Assembly (NCBI GenBank): GCA_031216915.1
Contig: CM062294.1
Coordinates: 28,396,985 to 28,460,984, forward strand
Source of the DNA: Pictodentalium vernedei
Lineage: Eukaryota > Mollusca > Scaphopoda > Dentaliida > Dentaliidae
DNA length: 64,000 nucleotides
Direction: 5' to 3'
The notes below the pieces were generated by a model that saw only the letters and a program-made list of their open reading frames with translations, made no database searches and was not told the DNA's origin. The translations under genes were made by a program, and so were the position numbers. Shown one piece after another: positions 11,222 through 21,364 of the stretch. The first letter of the stretch is position 1. Each line of letters starts with the position of its first letter.

Positions 11222-11565
11222 GGAAATTTGATTTATTTTATTTTCATTCGTTTGTCTTTCCCCAAAACAAATCGTATTCCAGCAACCGAAAATTGTATTC
11301 CACTCCCAGTGTCGTATTCCAGTTTTAGCGATGGTGGACTATTTCTTTTTATTGTTTGAAATCGGCTAAGTTGAATCAATTATAAAGGTTTGTTTTGATG
11401 AATAAAGTGAAAATAAAATAAATAAAAAAGTTTACTGATCGGATTCGAGTACGATTTAATCCTCTCGTGGGCCGCGCGGATTATTTCACTCGGCTAACAC
11501 CGAGTGAAATAATCCTCCGCGCCCCACTCGAGGATAAAAATCGCCCTCGAATCCGAGCAGTGAAC
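11222..11565 (-). mobile_element. non-autonomous element with long hairpin, copy 2
   Basis: This is an inverted copy of 497-840. The hairpin at 11430-11565 has arms CTGATCGGATTCGAGTACGA and CTCGAATCCGAGCAG, with GATTATTTCACTCGG / CCGAGTGAAATAATC at the centre. The AT-rich flank contains CCCCAAAACAAATCG. Confidence 0.68.
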
Positions 11566-11598
11566 TATTGTCTGTATAGTGTTATTGGGTTTTGTGCA

Positions 11599-11938
11599 GG
11601 GGGCGCGGTGGCTCAGTAGGTAGAGGTGCAGGCTGCAAGCCGAGAGGTCCTCGGTTCGAATCCCACCTACGGCATCCGCGTTGTGTCCTTGGGCAAGACA
11701 CTTCACCCCCATTGCCTACGTGGGGGCACGGTTGCGTTTTGTACTAAGGCGTACTGCACGTCGATGGTGCACGTGTCTTCAACCAATGCTAACCCTGCTT
11801 GTGTGAGGTTAGTACGTTGGGGAGCTGACAGTTGTTCTCTCCGGGTACACAGGCTTCCTCCACCCGTAAAACTGTCCTGGTCATGATTAGCCATTGTGCA
11901 TAAATATGTGACCTCAAACACCAATAAATAAATAAATA
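11599..11938 (+). mobile_element. SINE with tRNA-like head, intact, 15-bp target duplication
   Basis: The head contains an A box (TGGCTCAGTAGG) and a B box (GGTTCGAATCC), as in tRNA-derived SINEs transcribed by polymerase III. The body runs GTTGTGTCCTTGGGCAAGAC, GGCGTACTGCACGTCGATGG, then CACCCGTAAAACTGTCC. The tail is GACCTCAAACACCAATAAAT followed by AAAT units. The insertion is flanked by ATTGGGTTTTGTGCA (11584-11598) and ATTGGATTTTGTGCA (11939-11953), a 15-bp duplication with one mismatch. This proves retroposition and defines both ends. No protein is encoded. Confidence 0.93.
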
Positions 11939-11985
11939 ATTGGATTTTGTGCAATGTTAACGTCATGGCGGTAAATGAAGTGAGC

Positions 11986-12389
11986 AAAGGCGCGGTGGCG
12001 TTACGGTAGCCGGTTCTCGTCAGATCACCGAAGTTATGCAACGTCGAGCCCGGTTAATCATTGGATGGGTGACCGTCTGAGCGATCAATTCGGACTCTCG
12101 CGTTGTGTCCTTGGGCAAGGCACTTAACCCCGATTGTCCACAAGGGACACGATGACGCCGTGTACTAAGGCGTACTGCACATCGATGGTACGCATGCCTT
12201 CAAACAATCTAACCCAGCCTGTGATGCAGTGCGGAGTTACGATGATGGGGAGCTGGCAGCTGCTCGTCGTTGCTCGGTGGTTCTCTCGGGTACTCCTACT
12301 TCCTCCACCCGCAAAACTGTCACGGTCATGATTAGCCATTGTGCATAAGTATGTGACCTTAAACAACAATAAATAAATAATAATAATAG
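11986..12389 (+). mobile_element. SINE with 5S-rRNA-derived head, 11-bp target duplication
   Basis: The head at about 12006-12085 is the 3' half of a 5S rRNA: GGTTCTCGTCAGATCACCGA, AGTTATGCAACGTCGAGCCC, GGTTAATCATTGGATGGGTG, ACCG. The first third of 5S is not recognisable. From CGCGTTGTGTCCTTGGGCAA onward the body and tail are the same as in the tRNA-headed SINE. ATGAAGTGAGC flanks both sides (11975-11985 and 12390-12400), an exact 11-bp duplication. It belongs to the SINE3-like, 5S-derived class by head type. The retained part includes the box C region of the 5S internal promoter. Confidence 0.9.
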
Positions 12390-12400
12390 ATGAAGTGAGC

Positions 12401-13190
12401 GCTGTTAAGCTGTGGCTATTTAGGAACATAAATCTATAGTTTGGAACATTCCTTATTTTGTGCAGTATTGTGATCTTATAACTAGTGTCTTTGCCAATCA
12501 GATCGCGATCGTAAGGAGTTGGGGTTAGTTTGAATTGTGACGTGTTTCGCTGACGTTACAGCAATGCGATGTGTACACATTGTGCACTATCACACAAGCA
12601 CATCTAGGTACAATTGACAGACTGTTTCTTATATGTAAGGTACGCTAGCTTCCACTAGGCCAAGCACCTGTATGGACTAAGGCAGGTTTTGGTAAAAAGA
12701 GCTCCTATTTGAACTCCTTAAAGGCTCGGCCGAGGTAAGAGATTGGAACAGGGTTAGACATAGCTGGCAAGTCGGTAATAGTACCGCAAGTCAGCAGTCA
12801 TGGTTCAAGACACAAAGTGGGTAGAATACTATAGTACTGGGTGAATACAGTGAAAGCTGATCATAGGACAGATGTTGATAACTATGGACAAGTCAGCAGT
12901 TGTGACGTTGGAGATATGAACGTGTTGAGTGATCTTGAAGCCAAGCGCCTAAGAGGTCTTAGGAGCAAAAACTATGCTCAGGTAGACATCCCCCATCCTC
13001 TTTATGTATTCTCCAATAGTATTCTCAAAAAGACACACTCAAAAGATAACATAAAAAAGTATCCAAAAATAGTATATTACTATGTCATAGATATCAAATA
13101 CTAAGATAAGGATAAGAGTGGAATGCACTGTGCGCACATTGTGTACTTTCACATTGCCACATATCGGTATACAGAGCATGAGTCCGTGTA
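12401..13190. other. no gene; remnant of the inverted-end element at about 12780-12960
   Basis: GGTAATAGTACCGCAAGTCA, then CATAGGACAGATGTTGATAA and GGAGATATGAA, resemble 15860-15975 (TAGTACTGGTACAAGG, GATAGGACAGATAGACC, GGAGATAAGATGG). Nothing else was recognised. Confidence 0.4.
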
Positions 13191-13193
13191 CTA

Positions 13194-13507
13194 CGGTTAA
13201 AAATAGAAGTCCTGTCACGAAATGCGCACAAACAGCACGTCGATCTGTGCGTTAATCTACGCGTTATGACCATAGTAAGGCTATCAAATTCTGTACATAT
13301 GGCCTTTGCACAAGCAATGTTTCAGCCAATGGACCTCCGGGTAACCCGGAGGTCCATTGGCAGAAACATTGTCTGTGTTTGCTATGATTAACCTGGAGAA
13401 CCTGCCGTGCTTTGGATGCTATTCGATATGGCGACAGCGCGCAATTCCTACGCGCAATTAAGCCTAGATAAGCGCACAGTTTATGACAGGACTTCTAGTT
13501 TTAACTC
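13194..13507. mobile_element. Tc1/mariner-like MITE (GTTAAAACTAGAAGTCCTG family), 314 bp
   Basis: Ends are TA-CGGTTAAAAATAGAAGTCC and, reversed, TA-GAGTTAAAACTAGAAGTCC. A palindromic centre at 13319-13372 is built on CAATGGACCTCCGGG / CCCGGAGGTCCATTG. Other copies are at 37071-37374 and 56021-56334. Confidence 0.82.
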
Positions 13508-13559
13508 TACAGGTGATGTGCACACAGTGTATACAATCCCTTGGGCACTTTTGGGAAGT

Positions 13560-14420
13560 CTTGATATAGGCAAAACAAGCCAAGGAATGGAAAGAATACG
13601 GACATGTATAAACAGAAACCGAGGATTCTGGAAAAATCCGGGTCAAATAAATCCGTTTCTGTAATGTTTGGTCAGTTTTGGTCGTCGTCGGATTGTTTGT
13701 GGTAATTCTAGGAAGTACCGAGGGTTTGGGGAAAATCTGAACCGGCAAAAGTACTCGGATTCAATCGAACACATCAAATTGTAATGCCCGATTTTATTAA
13801 TAATCTTGGATGCAAATCATTTATATTACTGCAGAATTTATCTGGGATAATTTTTTTGTAAATCTAGGATGTACTATGATCTAGGATTATTTCTGGTCGT
13901 GTGAATGGGATATGAAATCCCATCATTATATTGATTTTCCTTGCAGTCCTACTGTGCATACACACCCAGACACACTACATTAAAGACCTTTGGATCTCAT
14001 AGTAACCACGTGCCATGAAAGATCACAATCTGGACAGGTAGAAACCGATGATTCTTGGAGAATCAGAGCGAAATAAACAATTGTCTCATTAGATATACTC
14101 CCACTCAATCGACCACACGCTCCGAACATATCCCTGTCCTATTAGAGGCTTTTGGGTCAGATAGCAACTAGGTACCCCTATAAAAACCAAGATGTAGCCT
14201 CCTGTATAAAAATGGACAACGTAAACACCTGTCACCCAAATAACATTCGCATCCACGGTGAACACGTATCACTTTGGTAATGGCGTAGGAACCTGGCAGC
14301 AACCCATCGCTTACCATGACAACCCATATGACGTAACTTGTCACGTGGAATGATGTCACTTCCTAGATCCGAGGCTAGGTCCCGCTTATAGGGGTCGAGT
14401 CATCTATGATATACTACTGT
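13560..14420 (-). mobile_element. diverged copy of the inverted-end element
   Basis: GATTGTTTGTGGTAATTC (13691), and at 14165-14360 AGCAACTAGGTACC, AAACCAAGATGTAGCCTCC, CACGTATCACTTTGG, TTACCATGACAACCCA and ATGACGTAACTTGTCACGTG, follow the order of the arm at 21365-21637. It ends near GATATACTACT at about 14412-14422. Confidence 0.6.
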
Positions 14421-14600
14421 AGTGGGTTCGGTAGTTGTTGGCTTTGTTATGGTTGTAACTGATTCTGTTGTGGATGTCTGCTCTGTAGCGAGTTCAGTGG
14501 ATATAGTTGTTGGCTCTGTAGTAGCTGTAGTTGGTTCTGTTGTAGCTGTCTTCGCTCTGTAGTGGGTTCACAGGATATAGATGTTGCCTCTGATGTTGCC
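14395..14600 (-). repeat. minisatellite encoding a Thr/Pro-rich (mucin-like) frame
   Basis: On the minus strand an open frame reads TEPTTATTEPTTISTEL, then ATEQTSTTESV and TITKPTTTEPTT before stopping near the element boundary. A frameshift interrupts it on the N-terminal side, after which related EPTTE units can still be seen. It could be a fragment of a mucin or cell-surface protein exon, or a chance property of a repeat with CCAACTAC/ACAGA units. No signal peptide or anchor is seen. Confidence 0.45.
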
Positions 14601-14639
14601 AAAGTTGGGGGCATTCTTATTTACACAAAGTAATAATTT

Positions 14640-15240
14640 ACAAACTTTCATGTGAGCGTTTTCACACGCGGTGTGGCTTTCGTTTTTTATAATCTAGTTC
14701 TGATGCCCATATCTCACTACCATACAGTAGTATTGATTTAGTTAATTTGTCAAATAGACTAGAAAATATGAGTATCGTTTGGCGGTATTTCTGTTTAAAT
14801 GAAGTGTTTATGGAATAAAGTGTTCAAAGTGCTTTCTTGCTCAAATCTTTTTGTGCATCCTGTAGATTACAGTTTTGTGAGAAATTGAATTCTAAGTAAT
14901 TATAGCTGCTTGTATTTCTGGAGCTTGGAAGATCCGAGATATAAATTGGGTACTACGGTCGATTGACGTGCCCTAAATATAACAAATTTTGTTTTATCTA
15001 TATTTACACTCAGGCTGTTTTCCGTGCGTAGATATCTAATTGATTTAAGCATTGTTGAATGCCATCTGGGGACTCGGATAGCAATACTAGGTCATCTGCA
15101 AATAAAAGATAATTCAATAAGAAGTCACCTATTGAAACTGGCATACATTTATTATTAAATATACTTGCTATATCATCTATAAATATTTTAAAAAGTGTCG
15201 GGGAGAGAATACACCCCTGCCGGACCCCTGTGGTGGATAA
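14640..15240 (-). pseudogene. LINE reverse transcriptase, 3' part (LINE-A, part B)
   Basis: The minus-strand translation gives GVRQGCILSPTLFKIF, then LLFADDLVLLSESPDGIQ, and after frameshifts LLYGSEIWASELDYKKR. These are the palm (catalytic FADD) and thumb of a non-LTR reverse transcriptase with the RTE-like pattern GVRQGC...SPTLF. Several stops and frameshifts make it inactive. Its upstream end abuts the start of the inverted-end element at about 15243. The missing N-terminal side matches the fragment at 21640-21925 in family and order, so the two are probably halves of one insertion. Confidence 0.8.
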
Positions 15241-15242
15241 CT

Positions 15243-15540
15243 GAGTGGGTGTATGTCATGTACCCGGACAGGACCTATTTGGATGATCTCATTTGGGTAA
15301 TCTCATGTGACGTCATGTCACGTGACCCAGTGGCGCCATGTTGTGTTGTCATGGTAACCCGCGTGGGCGGCCATCTTGTGACGTCATCTCCATAGTGATG
15401 CGTGGTGTTAGTGCGCATGCGCGGCGCGTGTTGTTATGGTGATACGTGTTTCCGTCGTCCATTTTGTATACTGGAGGCCTCCATCTTGATTTCTATGGTA
15501 GCACGTGGTTGCTATGTGACCCAATTGCTTCTAACAAGAC
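15243..15540 (+). promoter_or_regulatory. promoter-like cassette in the left arm
   Basis: Within 250 bases: TGACGTCA twice (CRE/ATF core), TCACGTGAC (E-box), GCGCATGCGCGGCGCG (NRF1-like) and two ATGGCGCC/AGATGG-like motifs (the CCATCTTG in this copy is AAGATGG on the other strand, YY1-like). The combination resembles CpG-type metazoan promoters. Inference from motif content only; no transcript start is shown. Confidence 0.45.
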
Positions 15541-15999
15541 AAGGGTATGTTCGGAGGGTGTGTCCCTTTGTAGAAGATTCACAGAATTACCACAAACAAC
15601 CCGACAAGTTTTACTGTTTCGAATTCTTTCAGAATTCTTTGCTTCCATCTATATATGCAATAGTTGAATTGGGTGTTATCAATCCCTTTCCATACCATCG
15701 AGTGTTGATGTCAATTCACGGAATCCAAATTTTACAAAGTCGTATAGGAATGCCTTATATAGCCAGTTTATATGTACAGAGGGGGAATATGATTGAATAT
15801 TTTGAAGGCATATAGCTATGAAGTAGTGATACAAGTCAATATTAATGGATGATAGTTTAGTCAAATAGTACTGGTACAAGGCCGCAGTGGAACAAGATTG
15901 CTGTAGAAGCTAATGATAGGACAGATAGACCATAGACAAGCAGTTGCCTTGGAGCTTTGGAGATAAGATGGAAGCCGTTGGCAAGACAACATTGGACCT

Positions 16000-16740
16000 C
16001 ATTGAGGGATTCATCATGGCCTCAAGCGACAAAAAAGGGGTTCTCCAAAAGGTATCCTCGATAGGTATCCTCAAATAATACAATACAAGGCCATAGTTAT
16101 CCTCAAATATTGAAATGAGGCTAAGAGTCGTAGTAAATTATACCTCATTGAGGGATTTTTCATGGTCCTCATAACATCAAAATTCAATGAGGGTATGAGG
16201 GATAAATTAGGCCTCATTGAGGGCTTTTACATAGCCCTCATGGCCTCATACGACAACAAAAGAATTCTCCAGAAGGTATAATCGCTAGGTATCCTCAAAT
16301 AATACAATACCAGGCCACAGGTACCCTCAAGTATTGAAATGAGGCTAAGAGTCGCAGTAAATTATACCTCATTGAGGGATTTTTCATATCCCTCATGACC
16401 TCAAACGAAAATGAGGCTATGAGGGATAGTAAATTAGGCCTCAGTGAGGGCTTTTACATAGCCCTCATGGCCTCATACGACAAAAAGGGATTCTCCAGAA
16501 GGTATAATCGATAGGTATCCTCAAATAATACAATACCAGGCTATAGGTATCCTCAAATATTGAAATGAGGTTAAGAGTCGTAGTAAATTATACCTCATTG
16601 AGGGATTTTTCATGGCCCTCATGACCTCAAAATTCAATGAGGCTATGAGGGATAGTAAATTAGGCCTCATTGAGGGCTTTTACATAGCCCTCCTGGCCTC
16701 GTACGACTAAAAAGGGATTCCATAGCCACGGGTGTTTCCC
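16000..16740. repeat. internal tandem repeats of the inverted-end element
   Basis: About three to four units with recurring blocks TACCTCATTGAGGGATTTTT, CATAGCCCTCATGGCCTCA, GGTATCCTCAAATAATACAA and ATTGAAATGAGGCTAAGAG. Many blocks are themselves short palindromes (CCTCATTGAGG). Not CRISPR: the intervening sequence is repeated, not unique. Confidence 0.8.
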
Positions 16741-17220
16741 AAAAATGGGATTCCATGGGACGTGGGCATTGGATATAGAGGTGATGAGACTCGGACAGGA
16801 CTTCATTGTTGTAAGAGGAGATAACTCTGCATACAGATTATGGGAAATCAAGCAATCTGATTGGTTGGTTGTAGTCTATATAAAGGATCTAGATAAAGGA
16901 AACTACAAGAGTACTCGGAATAGGGTCAGAACTAACAAGAATAGACCTGAAAAGCTAAATATAGTAATAATAAGGTAAACTGTTCCAACTGATGGGCTCT
17001 TCTACTCTACTGGAGTATACGGGAGTATACTCCAGGACAAAGGAACATGGTCAGGTTGATGGAAACTATTGCATATATAGATGGAAGCGCAGAGAATTCT
17101 GAAAGAATTCGAAATTGTAAAACTTGTCGGGTTGTTTGTGGTAATTCTACGAATCGGGAAATTACTCTTCTACAAAGGAACACACCCTCCGAACAAACCC
17201 CTGTCTTGTTAGAAGCCATT
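16740..17220 (-). mobile_element. right arm of the inverted-end element, inner part
   Basis: CTGGAGTATACGGGAGTATACTCCAG is a short hairpin at about 17010-17036. The stretch to 17220 is the reverse complement of 15515-15665 (TTCTGAAAGAATTCGAAATT, TGTTTGTGGTAATTC). It stops in GTTAGAAGCCATT at 17208-17220, the left copy of the LINE target duplication. Confidence 0.7.
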
Positions 17221-17861
17221 AGTTTAAACATAGATTCAGATTCAGATTCAGATTCTTTATTCACGGTACACATACATGTAAAATGGTTACAAATAAACAT
17301 ATTGCACAAATGTAATGTGAAGTATACCGTAGGAAGTGGCATAGCCAGATTGGCTGTCTACCTGCCACCCCCTGGAAGAAGATGGGGTGATTGCAAACAG
17401 ACTGTGACTGAAAGAATGAACAGAGAGCCAATTATGTGACACATGATGGAGAATGACGATCGAATCATTACTTTTCTGATATTAGAGTATTAGTGTTTCA
17501 TTTTCGCCAGCGGAAAGACGGTGATTCAAGGTAGGCAAGAAGCAACTTGCCTATAGGACTCCCTCCACTACTTATCATAACACATGAGGGCGGCAACAAG
17601 TCCCATCGTGAAGTTCGTATCGTTTAGACTGCGACAAGGAGGTTGGTCATGATGTTTGGGTGTGGTGTCTACGTTAGCTGCATCATCATCGTAGGATGAC
17701 GAATGTTATTGATTTATTTGTGTAGACTTTTATTTGCAAGTTCATACTTATATCCATATAGTATTTTACATAGCACCACTGTAAGGAGGAAGCGCGACAG
17801 GTTGCACAAGACGAGGATTCCAGATTTAGACGCGGACCACGACTTTGACAATTTACGAAGT

Positions 17862-19826
17862 TTACGAAGTGCAATCAGGACAGTAGGGATTGTTGCAGCT
17901 GACATAACTGGAATATGAGGAAATGAATGTGGAAGTTAGCTTGTTCTTAAGTATGCTTCTGTCGCTAATATTACGAGTTGTGTCGTCCAGAGCATTCCAT
18001 AGTTTCGGGAAGGAGTATAAAGGAAATTTATCCAGAGTTTGGGTCCGTGTTTTTTCTATGTATAGGAGGCCTGACTGTCTAGTTCTCCTACCAGATGGAT
18101 TGTCAGTAATTTTAAATATATCATTGAAAGACACCGGTAATCTGCCGTTCTGCCAGTCAAACACGAACAGTAGTGCATGTAGCCTAAACAAATCATCAAC
18201 CTTGAGAATTTGGTTTTCTTTAAACAGGGGATCTGTATGAGAATTGTACTTTTTGTTATTAATTATTCGTATTGAACGTTTTTGCAGGACAGCTAGTTTT
18301 TTGATAGCTCTTGAGTTGCCCCATGCCTGGATTCCGTATACCAAATGGCTATGTATGAGGGCGTAATACAAAGTTTTCATAGCTCCGTGGGGGAGGATAT
18401 TTTTAACTTTGTTTAGACTATAGTTTGCGCGTGCTATTTTCGAGCATAATCGGGATATGTGAGCCTTGTAGGATAAATGTTCATCAATGCTAATTCCCAA
18501 GAATTTAACAGATTTTTCTGTTTCGGTGGCCCCAACTTTGTTAATGTTTTGGTTATTTATTTTTACCTCTTGACAAAGATTTTTGTTCCTACCTTTATTT
18601 GGATTAAGTATGATGTACGAGGTCTTCTTAGCATTCAGCATTAACTGGTTCACAGAGCACCATTCGAATAGTTTCTGGAGCTCGTCATTGAAATACGATG
18701 TAATGGGATTATTATCGGAGCCCGGGCAGTGTGCAGTGGTGTCATCGGCAAATGATAAAAGATTGAGTGATGTTGAGTTACTTATATCATTTATATATAA
18801 AAGAAAAAGAATAGGGCCTAAAATCGAGCCCTGTGGTACACCACAACTCTGTTTGGCTAAGTTCGATTTGTGCTCTCCGTACGTGACATATTGAGACCTG
18901 TTGGACAAGTAACTTCTAAACCAATTGTTGGTGACACCTCGGATGCCATATGTTTCCAGTTTACCTAATAGTATTTCGTGATTTATGGTGTCAAAAGCCT
19001 TTGACAAATCCAGGAACAGTGCTAAGGTGCTGTTTTTTTCTTCTTTATTATTTTCTATTGCAATGCTTTTAAGGAGCTGAAGAACTGGATGAATAGTACT
19101 ATGTCGCTTTCGGAACCCATATTGGTGAGGGTATAAAATATTAAACCTATTGAGGAAACTCTCTAGCCTCACTTCCATGAGCTTTTCCATTACTTTTGAG
19201 AATACCGGAAGTATACTGATAGGTCTGTAATTTGTAAAGCTGTGCTCGTCACCCGCTTTAAATATGGGTATCACCTTCGCGATCTTCATCCTGTCTGGTA
19301 CTTTGCCGTTTAGGAAAGAGTTGTTAATTACATGTGTTAGAGGATCCAATACTTCGGTTATCGTATGCTTAAGAAGACAGGTTGTGATGTCATCGCAGTC
19401 TTTAGATAATTTTGGCTTCATTTTATTTACTACTCGGTTGACTTCTGTGGGAGTTGTGGGTATTAAATAGAGATTATTGGAGACATTGTTGTCCATGTAA
19501 TCTGTGTAGGACTTATTAGTTTTCTGAATCTGTTCGGATGTGTTTTTTCCAATGTTGATGAAGAAATTGTTGAATTCTTCTGCGATGGCATGGGGCTCGT
19601 TTAACTCGATGTTGTCCTGGATGAAGAACGATGGTAATCTGGCTTCAGGTTTTCCTTTATTGATGGCTTCGTTTAAAATCTGCCACGTTCTTCGCATATT
19701 GTTTTTGTTTTCGTTTAGGATATCTCTATAATAGGTAGCTTTACATTGTTTTTTTACCTTGTTGAAGATTCTACAGTAGTTTTTATAGTTTTCTGAGTCC
19801 ATATTGTATTTGCCATAAATTTGCAA
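17862..19826 (-). CDS. non-LTR retrotransposon reverse transcriptase, intact 654-codon frame
   Basis: This is the only long uninterrupted coding region in the window. It encodes the reverse transcriptase part of a LINE (CR1/jockey-like group), which copies its RNA into a nicked chromosomal target. Motifs in order: FTNYRPISILP (about 197-207), HQYGFRKRHST (about 234-244), FLDLSKAFDTINHE (271-284, first catalytic Asp), CGVPQGSILGPILF (328-341), SFADDTTA (358-365, catalytic Asp pair), then a thumb with VYGIQAWG and the C-terminal LWNALDD and CNNPYCPDC. The N-terminal endonuclease is absent and the frame starts at a TTG just after a stop, so the true start is unknown and the copy is 5'-truncated. 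The lack of stops over about 2 kb points to recent insertion. A 3' UTR with AATAAA-like signals follows to about 17690. Confidence 0.92.
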   Translation of the reverse strand: MQIYGKYNMDSENYKNYCRIFNKVKKQCKATYYRDILNENKNNMRRTWQILNEAINKGKPEARLPSFFIQDNIELNEPHAIAEEFNNFFINIGKNTSEQIQKTNKSYTDYMDNNVSNNLYLIPTTPTEVNRVVNKMKPKLSKDCDDITTCLLKHTITEVLDPLTHVINNSFLNGKVPDRMKIAKVIPIFKAGDEHSFTNYRPISILPVFSKVMEKLMEVRLESFLNRFNILYPHQYGFRKRHSTIHPVLQLLKSIAIENNKEEKNSTLALFLDLSKAFDTINHEILLGKLETYGIRGVTNNWFRSYLSNRSQYVTYGEHKSNLAKQSCGVPQGSILGPILFLLYINDISNSTSLNLLSFADDTTAHCPGSDNNPITSYFNDELQKLFEWCSVNQLMLNAKKTSYIILNPNKGRNKNLCQEVKINNQNINKVGATETEKSVKFLGISIDEHLSYKAHISRLCSKIARANYSLNKVKNILPHGAMKTLYYALIHSHLVYGIQAWGNSRAIKKLAVLQKRSIRIINNKKYNSHTDPLFKENQILKVDDLFRLHALLFVFDWQNGRLPVSFNDIFKITDNPSGRRTRQSGLLYIEKTRTQTLDKFPLYSFPKLWNALDDTTRNISDRSILKNKLTSTFISSYSSYVSCNNPYCPDCTS

Positions 19827-20194
19827 AAAGGATTGGAGTACAAGTTATACAACTTATGTTAACTCCTCTCCATAAATACAACCGAAAAACAATACATAGA
19901 TGCGGCTACAAGATATATAGATTGGTTCACAAATGAATAGGGATTTACACTATTTACAATTGAAATGTAAGTTGTTGAAACAGGCAGCCATGTACGTAAT
20001 AGGGTCTCGACATAGGGAATACATAGGGCTGGACACTGTTGATTTTCTCTACAAAAGCTCTTGAATGGCAAGATAAAGGGGGAGGGATGTGACGTTTATA
20101 GTACGTCTCGTCTAGTGCAAGAGCGAGGCTAGTCGAGAATATAATGACTCAATTGAAGCGGCCACTAGCCAGGATGAACGCTTGGGTTTTGTTG

Positions 20195-21351
20195 TCAGCG
20201 TGGGTTTACCGTACAAGAGATCGGTTTCGGATGATATATCAAAATCTGGAAGAGAATCGAGTAGTGTAATCCTGGGGTCAGAGTATCGAGGGCACACCAG
20301 GAGACATTTTCACAGGGATTATCACACATACACTTTGGAGTGGCCAGAATATAGTTTTGGAACTTATTATTTAGATCGCTGCAGTTATTACGCAATTTTG
20401 AGTGTAAAATGTTGGCCTTTCTTTTACCCACACGGAAATAAAGAGGTGGTTTGGGGATCAAGTTCAATTGGGCATAGGCTTGTTTGAACTCCGTTAGTGT
20501 TGCGGCTCCGGTGAGTACGTCTGGTAAGTTGTTCCTGCTTTTTGTGGTGGACGGGGAAAAGGATTTTTTGAAACGCTCCGTTCTTGCCGGGTAATACGTG
20601 AATCTGTTGGGGTTGCGAAGATTATACATTGAGATATCGTGCGTTCGAGGGGGGTAACAATGCATTGAGGTAATTTGGAGTTTCACTGTTGATAATTTTG
20701 AAAAGAATGCAGTGTTTGTGCTTTTCGCGTTGCTTCAAAAGGGAGGGCCACCCTAGTTCAGCCAGAAGTTGATCAGCAGAGACAGATCGCGTTAAGCCAG
20801 TAATGATACGCGTAGCATCAAGCTGAAGTCTGTCAAGATTCTGAGTCAAATAATCGGGTGCGCAGTCCCACACTACGTCACCGTAATCAAGTACTGGTTG
20901 AATAAAGGTGAGAAAGATTTGTTCCAAGGTTTTTCTGTTCAAAATGAATTTCAGTTTGCGAAGGAAAGACAGAAGGGTGTTGACTTTCTTGCATATTTCA
21001 GTTATCTGGGAGTCCCAGTTTAGATTGGATTGGAGAATTAATTCCAGGTGCTTGTGATCTTCAGTGAATGAGACTGGATTACTATTAAAAATTAAGGTGG
21101 GATAATCTGTTCCGTCATTACTGCCATAGTGGAATAGAACTGCCTTTATCTTAGCAGGGTTGAATGAGACGAGCCATTGAAGAGACCAAGTGTTAATTTT
21201 TCCACGGTTTCGATTGAGGGAAACGGTAAGATTTCCAATATTGTTGTTGTTATCAGTTACACATGTATCGTCGGTATACAGTCTAGCAAAGGTGTCGACG
21301 ATCTCAGCAATGTGATTGATATAGATTAGGAAGAGAAACGGACCGAGAACC
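20195..21351 (-). pseudogene. second LINE reverse transcriptase, broken, C-terminal part
   Basis: Minus-strand frames at 21351-20622 and 20686-20195 together read VLGPFLFLIYINHIAEI, RLYTDDTCVTDNNN (YADD-type box with Ala to Thr), LDYGDVVWDCAPDYL and, after a frameshift within 20622-20686, the C-terminal TKSRNNLPDVLT and CMCDNPCENVSW. The endonuclease and the N-terminal half of the polymerase are lost by 5' truncation exactly at the target duplication. It differs clearly in sequence from the 17862-19826 frame. A long 3' UTR appears to run towards 19830 and to resume beyond the nested LINE. Confidence 0.85.
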
Positions 21352-21364
21352 GTTAGAAGCCATT

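Larger units (their letters stand above)
17221..21351 (-). mobile_element. LINE block inserted in the right arm, 13-bp target duplication
   Basis: GTTAGAAGCCATT occurs at 17208-17220 and again at 21352-21364, exactly bracketing this block. The arm sequence is continuous across it when one copy is removed. The 3' end (low coordinates) has AATAAA followed by GAATCT repeats near 17226-17262, a typical LINE tail. The 5' end at 21351 begins inside a reverse transcriptase (VLGPFLFLIYIN), so the copy is 5'-truncated. Two reverse transcriptases lie inside (17862-19826 and 20195-21351), so a second LINE is probably nested in the first one's 3' UTR. Confidence 0.82.

Noticed and set aside
12006-12085. 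5S rRNA gene
   Set aside because: Only the 3' half is present, with substitutions, joined to a SINE body and flanked by a target duplication.
17923-19470. Plus-strand ORFs of 62-105 residues opposite the reverse transcriptase
   Set aside because: Antisense shadows of the 654-codon frame, with no domain of their own.
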